DNA from: CALJFL01 sp964590005
Lineage (GTDB): Bacteria; Pseudomonadota; Gammaproteobacteria; Pseudomonadales; Halieaceae
Length of the DNA stretch: 21,863 nt
NCBI GenBank assembly: GCA_964590005.1
Contig: CAZPVJ010000135.1
Span: 1 to 21,863, forward strand
Reading direction: 5' to 3'
Each line of letters opens with the position of its first letter. Within the stretch, counting starts at the first letter, position 1. The translations under genes and the position numbers were made by a program. This document shows positions 16,561 to 21,863 of the stretch, one piece after another. The notes beneath the pieces were generated by a model. That model saw only the letters and a list, made by a program, of their open reading frames with translations. It did no database searches and had not been told where the DNA came from.

Positions 16561-16830
16561 ATGTCACCACTTAGCGAAGACAAGGCCCGGGAGTACTGGC
16601 GCCGTAACGTCTCCCTGATGGTCAGACTCATGATTGTCTGGTTTGTCGTCAGCTTTGGCTGCGGCATTATCCTGGTTGATGTACTCAACCACATCCAGAT
16701 CGGCGGTTACAAGCTGGGTTTCTGGTTTGCCCAGCAGGGTTCTATCTACGTTTTTGTTGTTCTTATCTTCTACTACGCCAAAAAGATGGCAGCGCTGGAT
16801 CGAGAATTCGGCGTCGAAGAAGACGAGTAG
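16561..16830 (+). CDS. DUF4212 small subunit of sodium/solute symporter
   Basis: An 89-residue protein with two membrane helices (about 20-42 and 54-74) and charged ends (DKAREYWRRN at the front, ALDREFGVEEDE at the back). The family is the putative small subunit that accompanies VC_2705-type sodium/solute symporters, and the symporter follows 11 bp later. The frame is open back to 16501, but ATG 16561 is the real start: TTGGAGAGG precedes it at 7 bases, and homologues start with this hydrophilic helix. Confidence 0.93.
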   Translation: MSPLSEDKAREYWRRNVSLMVRLMIVWFVVSFGCGIILVDVLNHIQIGGYKLGFWFAQQGSIYVFVVLIFYYAKKMAALDREFGVEEDE

Positions 16831-16841
16831 CGGACCGCGTG

Positions 16842-18578
16842 ATGGATTTGCAAAGCATGACCTATATCGTAGTGGGCTTGACCTTCGCCCTCTATATTGG
16901 CATAGCGGTCTGGGCCCGGGCTGGATCCACCAAGGATTTTTATGTCGCCGGTGGTGGTATTCATCCCGTTCAGAATGGTATGGCGACGGCGGCAGACTGG
17001 ATGTCCGCAGCTTCGTTTATATCGATGGCCGGTTTGATCGCTCTCAGCTATGGTGGTTACGGCGGTTCAGTTTTTCTCATGGGTTGGACGGGCGGGTATG
17101 TCATTCTGGCCATGTTGCTCGCACCCTATCTGCGTAAGTATGGCAAGTTCACCGTGCCCGAATTCATCGGTGACCGCTTTTATTCAAAATCCGCGCGCGC
17201 CGTGGCGGTTGTTTGCCTGATTATCTGCTCGGTTACCTATGTGATTGGTCAGATGAAAGGGGTTGGCGTTGCCTTCTCGCGCTTCCTGGAGGTGGATTAC
17301 GATACCGGCCTCTATGTTGGTATGACGATCGTCTTCTTTTATGCCGTATTGGGTGGCATGAAAGGCATTACCTACACCCAGATCGCGCAATACTGTGTGT
17401 TGATTCTCGCCTACACCATCCCGGCGATTTTTATCAGTCTGCAGCTCACCGGCAACCCGGTTCCGCAGCTGGGGCTGGGCAGCACCCTGGTAGGCACCGA
17501 TGTATACCTGCTCGATCGGCTGGATCAGGTTGTCACGGATCTGGGCTTCAAGGAGTACACCACCAATGTGCGCTTAAGCGGTATTAACATGTTTGCGTAT
17601 ACGATGTCGCTGATGATTGGAACGGCGGGCCTACCCCATGTGATCATCCGGTTCTTTACGGTGCCCAGGGTGAAGGACGCACGTTCGTCCGCGGGTTGGG
17701 CGCTGGTGTTTATTGCGGTCCTGTATACGACCGCACCGGCGGTGGCTGGCATGGCCCGTCTCAACCTGATGCAAACGATAGAGCCGGCCCCAGGCGAATA
17801 TCTCGCCTACGAGGAGAGACCGCAGTGGTTCAAGAACTGGGAGACGACCGGCCTGTTGCAGTTCGAGGACAAGAACAACGATGGCTTGATTCAGTACAGC
17901 GCCGACACGTCGGCCAACGAACTCGTCAAGGTGGACAACGACATCATGGTCCTGGCCAATCCAGAGATCGCAAAGCTGCCGAACTGGGTGATCGCCCTGG
18001 TGGCAGCGGGTGGTCTCGCCGCGGCGCTATCGACTGCGGCGGGACTATTGCTGGCTATTTCCTCCGCCATTTCCCACGACCTGCTGAAAGGCATGATTGC
18101 GCCCGATATCAGTGAGAGAGCCGAGCTCAACGCCTCGCGTATCGCCATGGCAGTTGCCATTGTTGGAGCCGGTTATCTTGGGCTGAATCCGCCTGGCTTC
18201 GCGGCGGGCACCGTGGCGTTGGCATTCGGCCTCGCGGCGTCATCAATTTTCCCGGCGCTGATGATGGGCATATTTTCCAAGCGTGTTACCAAGGAAGGCG
18301 CCATAGCCGGCATGGTCGGTGGCATCGGTGTGACCTTGTTCTACGTGTTCCAGCATAAGGGGATCATGTTTATTCCGGGCACAGCGTTCCTCGGCGAGAC
18401 ACCGGCCAACTGGTTCCTGGGTATTGAGCCGAACGCCTTTGGCGTGATCGGGGCGATTATCAACTTTGCGCTGGCCTATGTCGTGTCGCGCCTGACGGCG
18501 CAACCGCCCCAGGAAGTCCAGGACCTTGTCGAACACATTCGTGTGCCTGTTGGGTCCTCTTCTGCCCACAATCACTAA
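16842..18578 (+). CDS. VC_2705-type sodium/solute symporter (acetate permease-like)
   Basis: A 578-residue transporter of the SSS family with about 13 membrane helices. The first helices contain TKDFYVAGGGIHPVQNG and the family core GMATAADWMSAASFIS; later blocks include GLPHVIIRFFTVP and AALSTAAGLLLAISSAISHD, both diagnostic of ActP/VC_2705 relatives. It probably imports acetate or a related short acid with sodium. A hydrophilic insertion at about 305-370 (ERPQWFKNWE, then EDKNNDGLIQY, an EF-hand-like acidic run) lies between helices, as in this subfamily. GTG 16839 directly precedes ATG 16842; ATG is used. The acs gene upstream and DUF4212 next door support acetate as substrate. Confidence 0.92.
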   Translation: MDLQSMTYIVVGLTFALYIGIAVWARAGSTKDFYVAGGGIHPVQNGMATAADWMSAASFISMAGLIALSYGGYGGSVFLMGWTGGYVILAMLLAPYLRKYGKFTVPEFIGDRFYSKSARAVAVVCLIICSVTYVIGQMKGVGVAFSRFLEVDYDTGLYVGMTIVFFYAVLGGMKGITYTQIAQYCVLILAYTIPAIFISLQLTGNPVPQLGLGSTLVGTDVYLLDRLDQVVTDLGFKEYTTNVRLSGINMFAYTMSLMIGTAGLPHVIIRFFTVPRVKDARSSAGWALVFIAVLYTTAPAVAGMARLNLMQTIEPAPGEYLAYEERPQWFKNWETTGLLQFEDKNNDGLIQYSADTSANELVKVDNDIMVLANPEIAKLPNWVIALVAAGGLAAALSTAAGLLLAISSAISHDLLKGMIAPDISERAELNASRIAMAVAIVGAGYLGLNPPGFAAGTVALAFGLAASSIFPALMMGIFSKRVTKEGAIAGMVGGIGVTLFYVFQHKGIMFIPGTAFLGETPANWFLGIEPNAFGVIGAIINFALAYVVSRLTAQPPQEVQDLVEHIRVPVGSSSAHNH

Positions 18579-18629
18579 CCCGGTTGTCAGCGTGAGGGCG
18601 GGCCTTGATTGGTGTTGTGCGGTTCCTGC

Positions 18630-18657
18630 TTTTCCAGGTCCTGCGCCGGGGTAGAAT
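18630..18657 (+). promoter_or_regulatory. Candidate sigma70-type promoter
   Basis: TAGAAT at 18652-18657 is a good -10 element, 33 bp before the start of the small membrane protein gene. A weak -35, TTTTCC (18630-18635), lies 16 bp upstream. It would let the last three genes be expressed apart from the symporter. Confidence 0.35.
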
Positions 18658-18689
18658 AGGCACGATGCGGGAGGCTTGATAGAGACAAG

Positions 18690-19172
18690 ATGTTCACCAA
18701 CAAGCACATCATCACCGCACTGCTGGTATCTCCTTTGCTTGCGGTCCTCGCATGGTTTGCAATGGGCGCGCTGCTGGATGAACCACCGCGGGAGGCCGAG
18801 CCTGGGCAATCCTATCCCCTGGTTGAGAGCAGTAACTGCCGCTACGACAGTCAGCAATGTGACCTGTATAACGAGGACCTGCGCCTGAGCTTGTCGCTCC
18901 AGTCCGATACCGGACGCCCGATTCTCGGACTAACCAGCAGCCATCGCCTCGACGCCGTCCTGATGGCGATTGCCGCCTCAGAAGATGACAGCTTTCCGAC
19001 CAGCATGCTGCGCGAGGATAGCGAGGGTCGCCATTGGGTGTTGCAACTGCAGGGCGTTCCCACTGATGCGGAGCGTATTCATCTGGTGGTCCAAAGTCGT
19101 GGCAGCCAATGGTACGCCGACACCAGTACTGCCTTTCTAGCACCGTATCGCGCGGCCACCGGCGATGAGTGA
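18690..19172 (+). CDS. Membrane-anchored protein of unknown function
   Basis: A 160-residue protein I do not recognise. Residues 8-28 form one membrane helix (signal anchor), followed by a proline- and acid-rich linker. The rest is a soluble, beta-rich domain (RLSLSLQSD, ILGLTSSH, HWVLQLQGVP, IHLVVQSRG) predicted to face the periplasm. C50 and C57 lie six residues apart in SSNCRYDSQQCDL and might form a disulfide. The alternating strands suggest an immunoglobulin-like or FixH-like fold, but this is a guess. It overlaps the start of the DUF294 gene by 8 bp, so the two are coupled. A role tied to the symporter or its regulation is inferred from position only. Confidence 0.8.
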   Translation: MFTNKHIITALLVSPLLAVLAWFAMGALLDEPPREAEPGQSYPLVESSNCRYDSQQCDLYNEDLRLSLSLQSDTGRPILGLTSSHRLDAVLMAIAASEDDSFPTSMLREDSEGRHWVLQLQGVPTDAERIHLVVQSRGSQWYADTSTAFLAPYRAATGDE

Positions 19173-21027
19173 GTTTGATCATACCCTGTCGCCCGAGCTC
19201 GTTAGCATAGCCGAGTTCCTTGCCCAGACCCTGCCCTTCAATGAACTGGAACCTGAGGACTTACTGCGCGTGGCAAATGCACTGGTGGTGCAGTACCACT
19301 GTCGAGGAGAGATTTTCTCTGCCTCGACAGAGCCGGAGGGACTTCGGATCCTGCGCAGTGGGGCCGTGGACTTGCGCGACAGTGACAATAAACTGCTTGA
19401 TCGCCTGGGGGAGGGCGAGAGCTTCCATATTGGTGGCCTGAATGCTGAGCGAGGTGAAGTCCAGGCGACAGTGATCGAGGATGCCCTGTGTTATTTGTTA
19501 CCGGACAAGCACTACCAGGCAGCGCGTGCGGCCGATCGTCGCTTTGATCGCTACTTCAGCAGCCAGCGGAATCGACGGTTGCGCAGGGCAGCGCGGTATG
19601 AGCCCGAGGCCAACACCATGATGCGGGAGGTGCGCTCGGTGATGAGTACCTGTTTGCTCACCGTGCCCATCTCTGCGACGGTTCGGGAGGTCGCCACCGC
19701 CATGGCGGAGCGGAGTGTGTCGTCTGCCTTTGTGATGGAGGGGGATGATCTTGTCGGCATTGTCACCGACCGTGATCTGCGAACGCGCCATGTCGCCCGG
19801 GGGCTTGCCCCTGATACGTCGGTGCTGGCCGTGATGACCGCAGATCCTCTTACCATACAGGGCAGTGATAACCTGTTTCAGACGACACTTACCATGACCC
19901 GCGAGGGCATCCATCATCTCCCCGTGATGGCGAATGGTGGGCTTGTGGGTGTGGTGACCACCTCCGACCTGATTCTGGCCCGCCAGGATGATCCCGTCTA
20001 TCTCGTTCAGCATATCTCCCGCCAAACTGATGTAGAGAGCATTCGTGGCCTGCTCGAGGGGATGCCCAATCTGCTGGTGCAGTGGGTGAATTCTGGCGTG
20101 CGCGCGCCTGAAGTAAGTCGCATCCTCACAGCCATCAGTGATGCGGTTACCGTTCGCCTGATCCAGCTGGCACAAGAGCGGCTTGGACCGGCGCCGGTGG
20201 CCTGGTGTTGGGTCGGATTTGGCTCCCAGGCCAGGGCAGAGCAGCTACTTGGGGCAGACCAGGATAATGGCATCATTGTTGCCGATGATTATCGGCCCGA
20301 ACACGCGGCGTGGTTCCAGGCCCTGGCCGAAAGAGTCTGTGAGGATCTAGATGTCTGCGGCTATGTGTACTGTCCTGGCGATATCATGGCCAAAACCGCG
20401 GAATGGCGACAGCCGCTTGCCGCCTGGCGTGAAACTGTCCAGAAGTGGGCGCGCACCCCCACAGCGGAGGCCGTGATGCGGGTGAGTATTTTCTTTGACC
20501 TGCGCAGCATCTACGGCGACCACACACTCTGCGACGAACTGCAGTCCACGATGTTGCAGGTCGCTGGGTCGAATACCATATTTCTTGCGGCGCTCGCGGC
20601 CAATGCGCTGGACAGTAAGCCGCCGTTGGGCATATTTCGTCGCTTCGTCGTGGACCGCAATGGTGACCATGTTGACGAGTTGGACCTCAAGAAGCGTGGC
20701 GTTCTGCCCGTGACTGAAATAGTCAGGTTGCATGCTCTGGCCAACGGTATCACCGCTGTCAACACGTCCGAGCGTATACAGGCGCTTGCGGAGACGGGGT
20801 TGATGACGCTTACGGAGAGCCGTAATCTCGCCGACGCATTGAACTTTATCCAGCAACAGCGCGTATATCACCAGTGTAAGCAGACGATTGCCGGCGAAGC
20901 TATCAGCAACCATCTGCGTCCCGGCAGCTTGCCCAAAATGGCGAAGGAGCAATTACGCGATGCTTTCACCATCATCGACGAAGCACAATCCGCTGTCCGC
21001 CAACGCTATCGCGCAGGGCTCGGATGA
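19165..21027 (+). CDS. Cyclic-nucleotide-binding/CBS/DUF294 nucleotidyltransferase-like protein
   Basis: A 620-residue cytoplasmic multidomain protein. Order: cNMP-binding-like domain (about 15-135), tandem CBS domains (about 155-212 and 222-275, with GIVTDRDLRTR and GVVTTSDLILA), a DUF294 nucleotidyltransferase-like domain (about 300-450) and a DUF294 C-terminal helical domain (about 480-615). The NTase motif is intact: G-S-x-A-R-x-E followed by A-D-Q-D-N at 352-368. This architecture is like GlnD-type uridylyltransferases: CBS domains sense adenosine nucleotides while the NTase modifies an unknown target. Next to acs and the symporter it may sense the AMP or ATP made by acetate activation. 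The exonuclease follows with an ATGA overlap. Confidence 0.92.
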   Translation: MSEFDHTLSPELVSIAEFLAQTLPFNELEPEDLLRVANALVVQYHCRGEIFSASTEPEGLRILRSGAVDLRDSDNKLLDRLGEGESFHIGGLNAERGEVQATVIEDALCYLLPDKHYQAARAADRRFDRYFSSQRNRRLRRAARYEPEANTMMREVRSVMSTCLLTVPISATVREVATAMAERSVSSAFVMEGDDLVGIVTDRDLRTRHVARGLAPDTSVLAVMTADPLTIQGSDNLFQTTLTMTREGIHHLPVMANGGLVGVVTTSDLILARQDDPVYLVQHISRQTDVESIRGLLEGMPNLLVQWVNSGVRAPEVSRILTAISDAVTVRLIQLAQERLGPAPVAWCWVGFGSQARAEQLLGADQDNGIIVADDYRPEHAAWFQALAERVCEDLDVCGYVYCPGDIMAKTAEWRQPLAAWRETVQKWARTPTAEAVMRVSIFFDLRSIYGDHTLCDELQSTMLQVAGSNTIFLAALAANALDSKPPLGIFRRFVVDRNGDHVDELDLKKRGVLPVTEIVRLHALANGITAVNTSERIQALAETGLMTLTESRNLADALNFIQQQRVYHQCKQTIAGEAISNHLRPGSLPKMAKEQLRDAFTIIDEAQSAVRQRYRAGLG

Positions 21028-21704
21028 GTTGGCGCTTGAAGGCGCTTCAGTTGAGGCGGCTGGCCTATCGAGGCAGGACCCAGGGCAGCGCCCTGGAGCG
21101 CTGCTGGCGCACGCCCTTGCCGCCCACTGCGAGCGATTGGCGGGACTGTCGATTGCTGGCCTGCGACGCGGAGATGTCGGGACTTGATCCTGCCAACGCC
21201 GAATTACTGAGCCTGGGCTGGGTCGTCCTCGATAGGGGCGCCATCCAGCTCGATAGTGCCGAGCACCACCTCATTCAGTCAACGCACTCTGTGGGCCAGA
21301 GCGCGGCGATTCACCAGTTGCGCGATTGCGATCTGGCCGACGCCCGGCCTTTCGCACAAGTCGCGCAAGACTTCCTGACCGCAGCTGCCGGTAGCGTATT
21401 GGTGTTTCATCATGCGACCCTGGATTTGGCGTTTCTGGACCAGGCCTGCCGAAAATTGTTTCAAAGCCCCCTGCTTTTGCCTTTTGTGGATACCATGGCG
21501 GTTGAGCAGGCGATTCTGAGCCGTCGTGACCAGCCCAGTAGGGCGGGCGAGCTCCGCTTGCAGGCCTGCCGCGATCGCTACAACCTGCCTCGGTACCCCG
21601 CGCACAACGCGCTCGTCGACGCGCTGGCGACTGCCGAGCTACTCGCAGCACAGGCTGCCAAAAAAGCGGGAACCGGAAAGTTGTCTCTCCGGGAATTGAT
21701 GTAG
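21024..21704 (+). CDS. DEDDh-family 3'-5' exonuclease
   Basis: A 226-residue DnaQ-like exonuclease. All five catalytic residues of the DEDDh fold are seen: D48 and E50 in LACDAEMSGLDP (ExoI), D134 in HHATLDLAFLD (ExoII), and H194 and D199 in AHNALVDALATAEL (ExoIII). It should remove nucleotides from 3' ends of DNA or RNA using two metal ions. The N-terminal 40 residues are basic and rich in R and W. It is a stand-alone protein, not a DNA polymerase III epsilon subunit: no clamp-binding tail is evident. The ATGA overlap couples it to the DUF294 gene, which is a recurring neighbour in gammaproteobacteria as far as I recall. It ends 33 bp before the terminator at the right edge. Confidence 0.9.
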   Translation: MSWRLKALQLRRLAYRGRTQGSALERCWRTPLPPTASDWRDCRLLACDAEMSGLDPANAELLSLGWVVLDRGAIQLDSAEHHLIQSTHSVGQSAAIHQLRDCDLADARPFAQVAQDFLTAAAGSVLVFHHATLDLAFLDQACRKLFQSPLLLPFVDTMAVEQAILSRRDQPSRAGELRLQACRDRYNLPRYPAHNALVDALATAELLAAQAAKKAGTGKLSLRELM

Positions 21705-21733
21705 CAAAGTGGTGCGAGTCCGATCCAGGAAAC

Positions 21734-21767
21734 AAAAAAGCCGAACTGTTAGCTCGGCCTTCTTTAA
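21734..21767. terminator. Probable bidirectional Rho-independent terminator
   Basis: GCCGA (21740-21744) pairs with TCGGC (21754-21758). On the minus strand the hairpin is followed by TTTTTTG (21739-21733), a strong terminator for a gene lying to the right. On the plus strand it is followed by CTTCTTT, so it may also end the exonuclease operon. Confidence 0.7.
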
Positions 21768-21770
21768 AAT

Positions 21771-21786
21771 TGGTGCCCAGGAGAGG
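21771..21786 (-). other. tRNA-Leu 3' end fragment, possible attachment site
   Basis: Read on the minus strand these 16 bases are CCTCTCCTGGGCACCA. They match, from memory, the T-stem 3' strand, acceptor strand and CCA of a gammaproteobacterial tRNA-Leu, and a terminator follows 13-14 bases later, as after tRNA genes. However, the expected T-loop (GTTCGAGT) does not precede it, and no GCCCAGG acceptor partner is found up to the window end. So it is a fragment. The usual cause is site-specific integration into the tRNA 3' end, with the whole gene re-formed at the far end of the element. A chance match cannot be excluded. Confidence 0.45.
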
Positions 21787-21792
21787 GCGGTT

Positions 21793-21825
21793 CCTCACGT
21801 TTTCGAAGCACCGCTTCGAGTGAGG
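21793..21825. repeat. Long interrupted inverted repeat near right edge
   Basis: CCTCAC (21793-21798) pairs with GTGAGG (21820-21825), and inside it TCGAAGC (21803-21809) pairs with GCTTCGA (21813-21819) over an ACC loop, leaving GTTT (21799-21802) as a one-sided bulge. That gives 13 paired bases. It begins 7 bases past the tRNA-like fragment. It could be an RNA hairpin, a protein-binding dyad or part of a repeat element. Confidence 0.5.
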
Positions 21826-21863
21826 GTTCGCGCCGGCGCTTTATCAGCCGGCCGGGAGTCCGA

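Noticed and set aside
18243..18857. Long minus-strand ORF (204 codons) across the symporter end
   Set aside because: It is antisense to conserved symporter coding sequence and spans an intergenic gap; no family resemblance.
19498..20175. Long minus-strand ORF (225 codons) inside the DUF294 gene
   Set aside because: Shadow of a gene with intact CBS and NTase motifs; the translation is rich in H, R and G with no motif.
21271..21798. Minus-strand ORF of 175 codons at the right edge
   Set aside because: It lies opposite the exonuclease's catalytic motifs and runs through the terminator and the tRNA-like fragment.
21771..21863. Complete tRNA-Leu gene on the minus strand
   Set aside because: No T-loop, no anticodon arm and no GCCCAGG acceptor partner can be found before the window ends.

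Overview
The window reads as a chromosomal segment of a moderately GC-rich Gram-negative bacterium. The gene families (LemA/M48, acetyl-CoA synthetase with DUF4212 and sodium symporter, DUF294/CBS protein, Anbu cluster), a predicted periplasmic sensor region and envelope genes fit a marine gammaproteobacterium such as the Halieaceae/Cellvibrionales group. That placement rests on protein resemblance, not on a marker gene. Genes are tightly packed, with several ATGA stop/start overlaps. No insertion sequence, CRISPR array, rRNA or complete tRNA is visible.

Layout. 1-310 has no assignable gene. 311-1230 (minus) holds a secreted SPOR-like protein and a MAPEG-family membrane protein. 1355-2584 (plus) is a GNAT acetyltransferase and a YdcF/ElyC-like DUF218 membrane protein. 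A perfect 16-bp palindrome of LacI-family operator type precedes a large membrane diguanylate cyclase (2753-4594) whose periplasmic N-terminus resembles a glycoside-hydrolase-2 sugar-binding domain. 4604-9899 (minus) holds, in transcription order, a molybdopterin oxidoreductase, LemA, an M48 metallopeptidase with a long C-terminal extension, and a short AraC-type DNA-binding protein.

10093-14222 is the most unusual part: a circularly permuted ATP-grasp protein, an alpha-E protein and a zinc-ribbon/zincin peptidase, joined by 4-bp overlaps, facing a convergent Anbu (proteasome-like beta subunit) whose 3' end overlaps the peptidase gene by 29 bp. ATP-grasp and alpha-E genes are known companions of Anbu. 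Together they look like a peptide-bond-forming plus proteolytic module of unknown substrate.

14570-21704 is an acetate-related block: acetyl-CoA synthetase, DUF4212 small subunit, VC_2705-type sodium/solute symporter, a small membrane-anchored protein of unknown function, a cyclic-nucleotide-binding/CBS/DUF294 protein, and a DEDDh 3'-5' exonuclease. Uptake and activation of acetate (or another short acid) would be coupled to a nucleotide-sensing regulator.

At the right edge, a terminator on the minus strand follows 16 bases that look like the 3' end of a tRNA-Leu gene (ending CCA), but the rest of the tRNA does not follow. This may be the attachment-site scar of an integrated element lying beyond the window.
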